38,875 nucleotides of DNA from XYA12-FULL-58-9 sp001798605 (lineage in GTDB: Bacteria; Myxococcota; XYA12-FULL-58-9), in the NCBI GenBank assembly GCA_036736205.1, contig DAINMX010000037.1, forward strand, positions 1 to 38,875, in the 5' to 3' direction. Positions within the stretch are counted from its first letter, which is position 1; each line of letters opens with the position of its first letter. Position numbers and translations under genes: made by a program. Under the pieces are notes generated by a model. That model was not told the origin of the DNA. It saw only the letters and a list, made by a program, of their open reading frames with translations, and made no database searches. Below are positions 16,541-24,336 of the stretch, one piece after another.

Positions 16541-16623
16541 GGCCAAATCTCTAGCTCGAACCGATCTTTGTTGGTTTTCCAGACCGCAGAGCTGACGCAA
16601 AGATTACGCGGAGCCTGAGTGGC

Positions 16624-16938
16624 TCACACGTTCATGTCGATATTGCCCCTGTAGGAAGAGCCATCGGCCATGAGAATTCGCGGGGCTTTGATGTCTCCAA
16701 CCATGCGGCATTCAGCTTTGAGTTCAACCTTGTCAACGGCAGTGATGTTGCCTGTTACCTTGCCAGAGACCTCTACATTTTGGGTTTCGATCTCCGCTTC
16801 GACTGCGCCCGACTCCTCAACGAAGAGACTTTCCGTGAGCTGAATGCGCCCTTTGACCGTGCCTTGCACGACCAGGTCTTCATTCCCGGTAATCTCGCCG
16901 TCGATGACTATCGACTCACCAATGACAGTATTTGCCAT
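16624..16938 (-). CDS. Bactofilin (polymer-forming cytoskeletal protein)
   Basis: A 104-residue bactofilin. Nearly the whole protein is the right-handed beta-helix DUF583 domain, seen as hydrophobic-alternating repeats (VIGESIVIDGEITGNEDLVVQGTVKG, here quoted in part: IVIDGEITGNEDLVVQG) and the later VEVSGKVTGNITAVDKVELK turns, ending in IKAPRILMADGSSYRGNIDM. Bactofilins polymerise without nucleotides into membrane-associated filaments that scaffold wall enzymes, polarity proteins or chromosome-segregation factors. It is the second gene of a pair with another bactofilin 14 bp upstream, almost certainly in one transcript. The pair diverges from the secretion-like operon at 17490. Confidence 0.93.
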   Translation of the reverse strand: MANTVIGESIVIDGEITGNEDLVVQGTVKGRIQLTESLFVEESGAVEAEIETQNVEVSGKVTGNITAVDKVELKAECRMVGDIKAPRILMADGSSYRGNIDMNV

Positions 16939-16952
16939 GCAGGTTCTCTTCC

Positions 16953-17291
16953 TTAGATGTCGTCAGGCAAGGGCACATCCATTTCGATAGTGCCACGAAA
17001 ACGGGCACCATCCTCGAGAACGATGCGAGGTGCGCGAAGATCACCAACCAACGTTGCAGTGCTCGTCACCGAGATGCGCTCAGAGGCGTTGGTGTTGCCG
17101 GTCATCTTACCGTGAACGGTGAGCTCTTGGGTCTCGATGTCTGCGACGACGCTACCAACTTCTTCAACGATCACATGAGCTTCGAGGGCCACGTGGCCTT
17201 CCATCCGTCCTTGGACGATCAGATCACCGGAACCAGAGAGGTTCCCCCGAACCTGGATTCCACTACCGATGACACAAGCTGCCTCACTCAT
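16953..17291 (-). CDS. Bactofilin (first of a tandem pair)
   Basis: A 112-residue bactofilin. The core beta-helix begins at GSGIQVRGNLSGSGDLIVQG and ends with LRAPRIVLEDGARFRGTIEM, parallel to the paralogue encoded just downstream. I chose the ATG at 17291 (MSEAACVIG); the frame is open upstream to 17336, but that part lacks the bactofilin pattern. Two different bactofilins side by side suggest that they co-polymerise or share a cargo. The 198-bp region between this start and the divergent chaperone gene holds two TTCGAA boxes that could be shared control sites. Confidence 0.93.
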   Translation of the reverse strand: MSEAACVIGSGIQVRGNLSGSGDLIVQGRMEGHVALEAHVIVEEVGSVVADIETQELTVHGKMTGNTNASERISVTSTATLVGDLRAPRIVLEDGARFRGTIEMDVPLPDDI

Positions 17292-17303
17292 ACAGGCCTC
17301 CAA

Positions 17304-17325
17304 TTCGAAGACCCACACCTTCGAA
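17304..17325. promoter_or_regulatory. Two TTCGAA boxes, possible operator
   Basis: Two self-complementary TTCGAA hexamers at 17304-17309 and 17320-17325 are 16 bp apart centre to centre, in the divergent region between the bactofilin pair and the chaperone gene. TTCGAA is also the core of the tandem repeat at 25698. This is a candidate regulator site by position only. Confidence 0.25.
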
Positions 17326-17489
17326 CGGAGGACCACTTCATGTCAACTGTTTTGTTTTCGACGACGCCACTGCTGATCCGGTTGATCCTCATACCTTCAT
17401 ACCCAAGGTGGCCATGGAGTGAGACGACGGCGTTCGGCTGGCCCCAAGTTGGGACCTCTGTTAGGCTCGCTCGCTGGAGGAAACCGACC

Positions 17490-18569
17490 ATGGCAGACAA
17501 GTTCGAGGTCGACCTGAGTCTCTTCACGGACATGCCAGATGAAGATCTGGAAGACATCATGGCAACGATCAAGAACGGAGCTGATCGTCCCGCTGAGTTC
17601 TTTGGCTTCGATGACGGTGCACTCAACGCCATCGAGAACATCGCCTTGGGTTTTTATCGCGCTCGATTGTGGGACCGCGCATCGCTGATTTACGGTTTTG
17701 CTCTGCGTTTGGATCCGAGCCGATCGTCGTGTTGGCGAGGCCTTGGAGCTTGTGCCCAGGCCAACAAAGAGTACCCCATTGCCAAGACCTGCTACGAAAA
17801 AGCGCTGGAGCAGCATCCCGACGACGTCATCACCAAGGTGTTCTTGGGTGAGTGCCTCTGTTTGGGAGGGGATATTGAGCGCGGCTTGAAGGTTCTCAAC
17901 GAAGCCATCGAACGGGGCAGCGATGAGTCCAAAGCCAAAGCCTATATCACCCGAGCGCGGGCGATCGCCTCGGCAGGGGGCGGCAGGCCTGCGCCTCTTA
18001 TCCTCACGAAGAAAGGTGTGCCCATCGCTGAGGACGCAGCCAAGGTCCTAGCCGAGGCTGGCATCGAGCTCGATCCGAGCCGCGAGCTGCACATCGAAGA
18101 TATTCAGAACGACCCCATTCTCGCCGAAGGGTTGGGAGAGCTGGCCATCGCGTTCAACAGCGGCAGGATCACATTGGCCGAGGTGGGTGGTTTTGCCGCC
18201 AACGAGCTCGATGGTGCCTATGCGTGTGCTTGTAAATACGCCGAGATGAATCAGCTCGCCGATGCCATGCGGATCTGCAGCTATCTCATCTTCATCGATC
18301 CCTACAAAGGCCGGTATTACCAGCTTGTGGGCATCTGCCTGCAGCGCCTCAAACTTTTTGGTGAAGCTGAGCACTTTTATATGTTGTCACTAACCCTCGA
18401 GCCCGACGATCCTCGCAGTCTTGTGTACCGTGGCGAGGCGCAGATACTCATGGGAGACATCGACAAGGGATTGGCGACGGTGCACAAGGGGGTAGACCTG
18501 GCCGATGCGGTGGTACAAGGCGACATCGTCGAGCGCGGCAAGGTACTCATCAAACAATTTGGTGTTTAA
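17490..18569 (+). CDS. Tandem SycD/LcrH-like TPR protein (type III translocator chaperone-like)
   Basis: A 359-residue TPR protein. Residues about 45-145 contain a block very like the LcrH/SycD/IpgC chaperones of type III secretion: FYRARLWDRASLIYGFALRL, DPSRSSCWRGLGACAQ, a Tyr/Ala TPR helix pair, then FLGECLCLGGD. Residues about 225-340 repeat the pattern (AYACACKYAEMNQLADAMRI, YYQLVGICLQRLKLFGEAEHFY, EPDDPRSLVYRGEAQILMGD). Ordinary members have one such unit in about 165 residues, so this resembles a head-to-tail duplication with an acidic linker. The family binds hydrophobic translocators before secretion, and the next two genes encode translocator-like proteins. The ATG follows GGAGG at 17476-17480; the frame is open far upstream, but that part is antisense to the bactofilins. 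A generic TPR adaptor is the alternative. Confidence 0.75.
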   Translation: MADKFEVDLSLFTDMPDEDLEDIMATIKNGADRPAEFFGFDDGALNAIENIALGFYRARLWDRASLIYGFALRLDPSRSSCWRGLGACAQANKEYPIAKTCYEKALEQHPDDVITKVFLGECLCLGGDIERGLKVLNEAIERGSDESKAKAYITRARAIASAGGGRPAPLILTKKGVPIAEDAAKVLAEAGIELDPSRELHIEDIQNDPILAEGLGELAIAFNSGRITLAEVGGFAANELDGAYACACKYAEMNQLADAMRICSYLIFIDPYKGRYYQLVGICLQRLKLFGEAEHFYMLSLTLEPDDPRSLVYRGEAQILMGDIDKGLATVHKGVDLADAVVQGDIVERGKVLIKQFGV

Positions 18570-18706
18570 TTTGTTATGTTTTACAACGAGTTACTGTTTG
18601 CCCTGCTGGGGGACAGAGGATTTTTGCGAGAAGTTGTTTATTGCCCGACCCACATCCAGCTCTCGTGTGTATGGATGCAAGCGAGCATGATTCCAACGGG
18701 AGCTCA

Positions 18707-19870
18707 ATGATGACCAACATCCACAACCCCTCCAACCTGACCACGCAACCGCTGCCACAGGTTACCCAAAACCAGGAGCAGCTCTCCATCACCCAACCCA
18801 TCATTCAACCCACGGGCATCAATCCTACCGTGGACTCCATCATGGAACGGGCGGGTTTGGTTCGCGGTGCCGGTGGTGGCCTTACAGTGCGAGACACCAC
18901 GTCCATCGGCAAGACCCAAGAAGTGGCGGGCCTCGCCAGTTTCGAAAAAGTCTACGGCACGGGGAAGTCGCAGCTCAAGCCCGTTGCACCACCGAGGGTG
19001 GAGTTCACCACTGAGTTGAAGGTTGGTGCTGAGACCTTCGCTAACAATGTGGACAAGGTCATCAATGATCTCATGGTGAAAAATGGGCCGGTCAACAAGA
19101 ACATTATGTTGCAGCTCAAGAACATTTCAGATCAACAAACCAAAACACAATCCACCAAAGGCGGCGATGGCCTGTGGAGCATCCCAGATAAAATCGTGGA
19201 CACTCCGGAGGTGCAGAAGCTGATCGACAACTACTTGGGCATCCCGTCGACAACGGCCGACGGCCAAGTTCGCGGCATTCAAGATCTCACCGCCGACATG
19301 TTACTCGCGGCGTTTCTCAAGCTCAACATCACTGATCCCAACAACTCGGTTGAGACCCATCAACAACTGCACAAGGCGATGTCACTGCTGCGCGACATGG
19401 CCATCAAAGAGGCGCAGGCCAAAGAGGCCAAGGCCGCCAAGGTGCGCGAGGAGGCCATGAAGGAAGCTGACAGCGCCAAGTATGTCAGCGATGTGATGAA
19501 CATCGTACGCATCGTCATCGTGGTCATTGTCCTCATCGTGGCGATCGTCTGCGCCATCATACCGGGGACACAGGGCATAACCGTCCTCTTGATCTGCGCC
19601 GCCGTTGCGATTTGTGCTGCGACCGTTGTCGAGGCCGACGCCAACAAGAATGCATCCACGGCATCCTGTGATGCGGCCGCGGCGGGGCTGATGGGCCAAC
19701 AGGCACAATTGATGGCCGAGAAGTTCCAAGAGCAACTCAAGGACGAGGGTGAAATCATGCAGACGATCATGGAGTCGAAGAACAAAGTGGTCGACGCCAT
19801 CCTTCGCATGATGAACGCGATGTTTGGCTCTGCGCAAAAACTGATGTCCGCCGGAATGGCGAAGGGTTGA
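18707..19870 (+). CDS. Putative type III secretion major translocator (SctE/YopB/CopB-like)
   Basis: A 387-residue protein with no Sec signal. The first 60 residues are polar and rich in Thr, Gln, Asn and Pro, as in type III secretion signals. A helical region with Ala/Lys/Glu-rich coiled-coil sequence precedes a tight hydrophobic hairpin at about 266-285 and 289-309, split by PGTQG. A further amphipathic, Met/Gln-rich helix pair closes the protein. This layout (coiled coil, two-helix hairpin, amphipathic C-terminal helices) is that of the YopB/IpaB/SseC/CopB pore-forming translocators. It directly follows a SycD-like chaperone gene, as in the known loci. The ATG at 18707 has GGGAG upstream; a second ATG follows at once. 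Inference from architecture and synteny; a membrane-active protein of another system cannot be excluded. Confidence 0.6.
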   Translation: MMTNIHNPSNLTTQPLPQVTQNQEQLSITQPIIQPTGINPTVDSIMERAGLVRGAGGGLTVRDTTSIGKTQEVAGLASFEKVYGTGKSQLKPVAPPRVEFTTELKVGAETFANNVDKVINDLMVKNGPVNKNIMLQLKNISDQQTKTQSTKGGDGLWSIPDKIVDTPEVQKLIDNYLGIPSTTADGQVRGIQDLTADMLLAAFLKLNITDPNNSVETHQQLHKAMSLLRDMAIKEAQAKEAKAAKVREEAMKEADSAKYVSDVMNIVRIVIVVIVLIVAIVCAIIPGTQGITVLLICAAVAICAATVVEADANKNASTASCDAAAAGLMGQQAQLMAEKFQEQLKDEGEIMQTIMESKNKVVDAILRMMNAMFGSAQKLMSAGMAKG

Positions 19871-19900
19871 TGTCGATCGACAACGATTGAGGAGAAGGCA

Positions 19901-20743
19901 ATGACTAGCATCTCTGGAAGTTATCAACCAAGTCTCGAGCCGCTGGCGATCGAGTTTGTGACCAACAATCAGTACGCGCTCACCGAGGGCCGTGGGCAAC
20001 CCAAGAATCTCACCGAAGTTGAAGCCAACAAGCATCTCGCAGCCTATGGCATCGCAGTCGTGGGCGGCGACTTTCGCTCCGTGGATGGCTTTAAGCTCAC
20101 CGAGACGAGCGCACCCATTGTCACCCAGTACGGCGACGCCCCCATCCTCCCCGACTTCGATGGTGTTGTTGACAACAACAGCCTTGCCGGCCGGTTGGGG
20201 TGGATGGGCGAGATGGGCGACGGTGCTCTCATGTGGATGGCGATGTCGGAGCTGGCTCGCACTGCCATGCAAGACATGACCGATTCCAAGTCAATGAAGC
20301 GGGCTATGGCAAACGCGAAGATCGAGGCCAAGAAGACCAACATCGCGTCCACTGAGAAACAAATCAAGCACGAGCGCGAGGAAGCGGAGCGGGCTTTCAA
20401 CGATGCGGTGATCATGGCCGTGGTCATGTGTGCGATCTCTTGTGCTGCCGCATGTGCAGGCTCGGTGGGCTCGGCGATCTCGACAGCGGCGAGCTCCGTG
20501 AGCTCGGTGTACGGTTCGTACAAAACGATGCATAGCAAGACCGAGGGCCCACAGCGCAAGGCTGACGACGCCCGACTCAAAGGCATGCGCTGGGATCAAG
20601 AAGCCGAAATGATGGACCAGATGGTCGAAGAGGCGCAAAACAACTATGACGAGTCCAAAGAGCTGTTCAAGCTAGCCTTGCGGATTTTGGGTGAGCACTA
20701 CGAGCTGCAGTCTCAGGCTACTCAGTCCATAACTCGCGGCTGA
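19901..20743 (+). CDS. Putative type III secretion minor translocator (SctB/YopD/CopD-like)
   Basis: A 280-residue protein lacking a Sec signal. The N-terminal half is soluble and includes a Met-rich amphipathic stretch (MGDGALMWMAMSELARTAM). A charged helix (residues about 135-165, Lys/Glu/Arg-rich) leads into one hydrophobic, Ala/Cys/Met/Ser-rich segment at about 169-200. The C-terminal 70 residues are amphipathic and predicted coiled coil. One hydrophobic segment plus a C-terminal amphipathic helix is the YopD/IpaC/CopD layout, and the gene sits in the position that family occupies, right after the major translocator. A GAGGAG ribosome binding site precedes the ATG, 30 bp after the upstream stop. 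The family call is inference. Confidence 0.55.
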   Translation: MTSISGSYQPSLEPLAIEFVTNNQYALTEGRGQPKNLTEVEANKHLAAYGIAVVGGDFRSVDGFKLTETSAPIVTQYGDAPILPDFDGVVDNNSLAGRLGWMGEMGDGALMWMAMSELARTAMQDMTDSKSMKRAMANAKIEAKKTNIASTEKQIKHEREEAERAFNDAVIMAVVMCAISCAAACAGSVGSAISTAASSVSSVYGSYKTMHSKTEGPQRKADDARLKGMRWDQEAEMMDQMVEEAQNNYDESKELFKLALRILGEHYELQSQATQSITRG

Positions 20744-20763
20744 TGTCGCGCTAGAATTCAGGC

Positions 20764-23142
20764 ATGGCAGACAATCTCACCGTCAAGGGCGACATTGGGA
20801 ACGTTGGTGTTGCACCTACCAGCGAAAAGGACCCACAGGTCGACACGGACAAAGCCGATCTCGATCGCTTACGGCAAATTGCCAAAAAGAATACCGGCAA
20901 AAACCTCAGCGATGATGCGCTGCGAGCCATTCGCACGAGGCGCAGAACAAAGATGGCCGAACAACAGCGTCTCGGCGACACAAAAAAGGAATTCCAGGCC
21001 GATCAGGGCAAAGAGAAGGTTGCAACCCAATCTGCCGAGAAGCAAAACCAAGCGCAGAAAACAGCGGGCACAGAGAAATCAACCAGAGCAGGTGAGCTCG
21101 GCGACAAGGAAGCCAAGAACGTTCGCTCGAATCCACGCTCTGGACCCAATCTGCCACCGACTCTTGCAAAACCAACGACGGAGCAGCAAGCGACCAAGCT
21201 GCTCGACAAGATCTTCACTTTTGTGGAAATCGATGGTGAGTCCCTCGATCGCAAGGCGTATGCTTCGAATCTCAAGGAAATGCCGGCTACCAAACCCAAA
21301 GAGCAGCAACAGACCGCGCAGAACTCGGCCAAGATTACTGCCGGCAGAGGGCCCACCTCCAACCAACCAGGCGCTGGCGGCAGGACTACCGGCCAACCAA
21401 CGGTCAAATTGCCAACAGGAAAGACCGCACAACCCATGGGCAAAGAGGCGACCGGTCCGTCCCTTGGTCGCCCCACGTCCAATACGAGTTTTCGTATGGG
21501 TGGACCGGGGCCCTTGGCGCGGAGCACCACCGTGTCGCCCGATGGACTGTACAATGCCGGGGGTGGCTTGATCACCAACTCGAGCTTTGACGGTGCCAAC
21601 TTCAACTGGGATGCATTTCAGTGGTTCTTCACCATGATGGTGATGCAGGACCTACACAAGTACCGAAAGCTAATGAAAGAGTTGCGGCGACTGCAGGGGA
21701 AATCGGCGCTGTTTGGCAAGAAGCTGCGTGAAGCCATCGAAGACATGCGGCAAACATTTGAGCGCAACAACGCCACCGCCAAGTTTTTCGAAAGCGTCCA
21801 ATCAGCGGTTGGAGGTATTCAACAGAGCATCAGCGAGCTCAAGCTCGAAGAGGCGATGGGGGAGAAGCAGGGAGAGATTGACGCCAAGAAGCAGGAGGTA
21901 GCGGGAAAGAACAAGGAGCTCGGCAACAACGAGAAGACCCTCCAAAAAGACAAGGCCAAACTCGCAGAGCTCAAAGAAAAGGGGGGGACCGCAGACGAGA
22001 TCGCCAAGCTCGAAAGAACGGTGAAGGATGGTGAGGACAAGAGCGCCCAATTGAGTGATGAGATCGCCGCAGGGAAGGGAAAGATTGAGGAGCTCAAAAT
22101 GGAGCTCGAGGATCTTCGTCGGGAAGGCAAAGGCAAGGGTGGGAAACTCGAAGAGATTGCCGGAGAACTCCTCGGCATCAATGGCAAAGAAGCGTCCAAG
22201 GAACAGCTCGAACAGTTCAAAAAGAACCTGGCCGACTATGAGTCCACCATAGAGGGATTGATGGCGCAAAAGAGCGCCGCGCCAATGATCGAGCAACGCG
22301 GCCGCGACTTGTCGGCACAATTGCGCAGCAGTATGGATGAGGTTGTCCAACGGAATAGCGAGCGCAAGGAGCTGGACTCACAGCTCAAGGGTCTCGAGAA
22401 GGACGTCTTGGGTAACGCCGAGAAGATCAAAGAGCTTGAAGGACAACTCAAAAAGCTCGATGCCAAGGATGAAGCACACGAGATCTTGGCCATGAAGGTC
22501 GTCATTCACGAATCGGTGATGGCCTCGATCACCAGGCCGAAGCATCGCGGCAGGGCTTATGACGCTGCCGAAAAGGCCAAGTCCAATTCAGTGGCCAAGC
22601 AAACAGAATTGGAGAACAAGGCCAAAGTGCTCGAGGGTTCCGATACGCCGGCAGATCTCGAAAAGAAGGCAGATCTCGAAAATCAAGTGTTTCAAGAAAC
22701 AGCCACACAGAAGGATCTCGCTGACCTTCTTCTGCCAGGTCGTATGTTGGACGTGCTCAAGCAGAAAGGCGAAGGCGATCTGGACGCGTGGAAGCTCATC
22801 GAAGGTCTCAGGACAGGCGACAAGACAATCTCCACCGATGATGTCGATCAGATGCGCAAAGCGGGGCAGTTTCTGCGCACCAATCGCGAGGGCCAGTTGA
22901 TGGCGAAGATCACCAGGCTGGCGGAGAAAGGCAGCAACTTGCTCAACAAGATGGCCGAGGCAACGGAGGGCGCGAAAGATGCCGCTGAGCAAGCCGTTGA
23001 CACTGTCATTGATCACTCCACGCAGATCACCCTGGAAGGTAAGCAGGAGGCCAACCGCGCCCTGCGCCAGACGTCCTCACGCACCCAGGGTATGATCAAT
23101 CAGCTCATGCAGATCTCACGCATGGCCCGCAGCAGTAGTTAG
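20764..23142 (+). CDS. Large coiled-coil protein of the translocator operon, 792 aa
   Basis: No family is recognised. Residues 1-275 are low-complexity and disordered, rich in Lys, Gln, Thr, Pro and Gly. A short aromatic/Met-rich amphipathic helix follows at about 280-297 (FNWDAFQWFFTMMVMQDL). From about 300 to 620 there is a very long coiled coil dominated by Glu, Lys, Leu and Asp (for example KELGNNEKTLQKDKAKLAEL). The last 130 residues are helical and Ser/Gln-rich. There is no Sec signal or membrane span. It starts 20 bp after the minor translocator gene and ends 3 bp before the next, so it is co-transcribed. It may be a secreted partner, tip protein or effector of the same machine; this is inferred from position, the non-Sec N terminus and the coiled coil. 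Confidence 0.75.
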   Translation: MADNLTVKGDIGNVGVAPTSEKDPQVDTDKADLDRLRQIAKKNTGKNLSDDALRAIRTRRRTKMAEQQRLGDTKKEFQADQGKEKVATQSAEKQNQAQKTAGTEKSTRAGELGDKEAKNVRSNPRSGPNLPPTLAKPTTEQQATKLLDKIFTFVEIDGESLDRKAYASNLKEMPATKPKEQQQTAQNSAKITAGRGPTSNQPGAGGRTTGQPTVKLPTGKTAQPMGKEATGPSLGRPTSNTSFRMGGPGPLARSTTVSPDGLYNAGGGLITNSSFDGANFNWDAFQWFFTMMVMQDLHKYRKLMKELRRLQGKSALFGKKLREAIEDMRQTFERNNATAKFFESVQSAVGGIQQSISELKLEEAMGEKQGEIDAKKQEVAGKNKELGNNEKTLQKDKAKLAELKEKGGTADEIAKLERTVKDGEDKSAQLSDEIAAGKGKIEELKMELEDLRREGKGKGGKLEEIAGELLGINGKEASKEQLEQFKKNLADYESTIEGLMAQKSAAPMIEQRGRDLSAQLRSSMDEVVQRNSERKELDSQLKGLEKDVLGNAEKIKELEGQLKKLDAKDEAHEILAMKVVIHESVMASITRPKHRGRAYDAAEKAKSNSVAKQTELENKAKVLEGSDTPADLEKKADLENQVFQETATQKDLADLLLPGRMLDVLKQKGEGDLDAWKLIEGLRTGDKTISTDDVDQMRKAGQFLRTNREGQLMAKITRLAEKGSNLLNKMAEATEGAKDAAEQAVDTVIDHSTQITLEGKQEANRALRQTSSRTQGMINQLMQISRMARSSS

Positions 23143-23145
23143 TTA

Positions 23146-24237
23146 ATGTTTGGATTGTTTGGCGACCTTCTCGGCGGCCTGCCAAAACACGGCGATCTTC
23201 GCGCACGCTTTGAAAACACCGTCACAAGTGCGGCCACAGCCTGCGGCATGGACGCAAGACGAGAACGAGAACGATTCCTTTGGTGCTGGTCGTGCCTCAA
23301 CTACGAGCCCCGCAAAGTATGTTCAAAGGATCAGCTTGGCGATTTGAGCGCTCTCACCGGGGGTCAACCGCCCACCTTCGAGCTGGTGTTGCGCCATGGT
23401 GCCTCCGTGGGCTTTGCCTATCTCACGGGCGGACTCGTGTGTGAAACCCTCGGTCAATCCCTCGCTGGCTTGCTGCGTGGTGCCCTGCAAATGCTGGTGG
23501 AGCAGAATACTCCCGACCAGGCCGAAAGATTGGCCGTTCTTTATCGCCTGGCCTTTCCAGGTCTCCACATGCTCAGTCACTACTCGCCAGCAGCGCAGGC
23601 CATGGTTCTCGGATTCGTCCCCGCTGGCGAGCAAACCGCAGTCAAGGCGTACTTCAACACACGTCTCGACACCACCACGCCACACCGGGAGCGCGTCCTT
23701 CGTCTTCTTGGGGCTTCTGGGATCGAAGATCGTGGAACCTACGACCTCTTGTACGAACATTGCGACAACGTGAGGTTTCATGGCGTCGGCGTCGACCTCG
23801 CCACGGGTCGCGCCAAGCTCTACATCCATGTCGCGCGCAACCTGGTCGAGACGACTGTGCAACGCGTAAGTGAGCATCTTGGATTTTCCGCCAGTTCCAG
23901 CATTGATCCAACGACGGGGATGCTCTCGATGATCGAGAGCAACGCTCTGATCGACGAGGTGGAGATTGCCATCGCGCTGTGCGGCGAAGGACCGCGCACT
24001 CTCAAGGTGACCGGCTTCTTCTCACCCAAACGGGTTTCCAGTAGCGACGCCGAGCGCATCGCGAGTTATTTGCGCATGTGTGGGCACCCTACAGCGCCAT
24101 TGGATGCCGTCATAGGTGCACTCTGCCAGGGAGTGCTCGAACCGGGAAACCAAATGCATCCCCTTCACGCGGTGGGTTTGGAGACCCCAGTGGGTGATCG
24201 ACCCAAGATCAACATCTATCTGCAACCGGTAACGTGA
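23146..24237 (+). CDS. Unknown protein, possibly ABBA-prenyltransferase-like fold
   Basis: A 363-residue protein without signal peptide or membrane segment. Several regularly spaced beta strands end in basic or aromatic residues: TFELVLRHGASVGFAYL, FHGVGVDLATGRAKLYIHVA, RTLKVTGFFSPKR and PKINIYLQPV. The repeated 'GVDL..GR.K.YI' strand followed by a helix is reminiscent of ABBA (alpha-beta-beta-alpha) aromatic prenyltransferases of the DMATS/NphB type, which attach isoprenoid groups to aromatic substrates. I cannot confirm this by eye. The gene begins three bases after the coiled-coil gene's stop and lacks a strong ribosome binding site, indicating coupled translation. If the fold is right, it is an unexpected enzyme inside a secretion-type operon. 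The Cys pair in LWCWSCLNYE might otherwise suggest redox or metal binding. Confidence 0.5.
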   Translation: MFGLFGDLLGGLPKHGDLRARFENTVTSAATACGMDARRERERFLWCWSCLNYEPRKVCSKDQLGDLSALTGGQPPTFELVLRHGASVGFAYLTGGLVCETLGQSLAGLLRGALQMLVEQNTPDQAERLAVLYRLAFPGLHMLSHYSPAAQAMVLGFVPAGEQTAVKAYFNTRLDTTTPHRERVLRLLGASGIEDRGTYDLLYEHCDNVRFHGVGVDLATGRAKLYIHVARNLVETTVQRVSEHLGFSASSSIDPTTGMLSMIESNALIDEVEIAIALCGEGPRTLKVTGFFSPKRVSSSDAERIASYLRMCGHPTAPLDAVIGALCQGVLEPGNQMHPLHAVGLETPVGDRPKINIYLQPVT

Positions 24238-24336
24238 CCCTGAGCTCCGTGCGGGGTGAATCGGAGTCAATCGGGGCGGTGCAGAGACATTTTCCGGGCT
24301 GGCGTCGCCCCCACACTCGCGATACGTTTGCGCCCG

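Noticed and set aside
16932..17489. Long N-terminal extension of the SycD-like protein (frame open back to 16932)
   Set aside because: The extension is antisense to the two bactofilin genes and reads as low-quality protein; the ATG at 17490 has a GGAGG ribosome binding site.
21003..21605. Long minus-strand frame opposite the coiled-coil gene
   Set aside because: It arises from the codon bias of the plus-strand gene; there is no ribosome binding site, and the low-complexity translation shows no recognisable domain.
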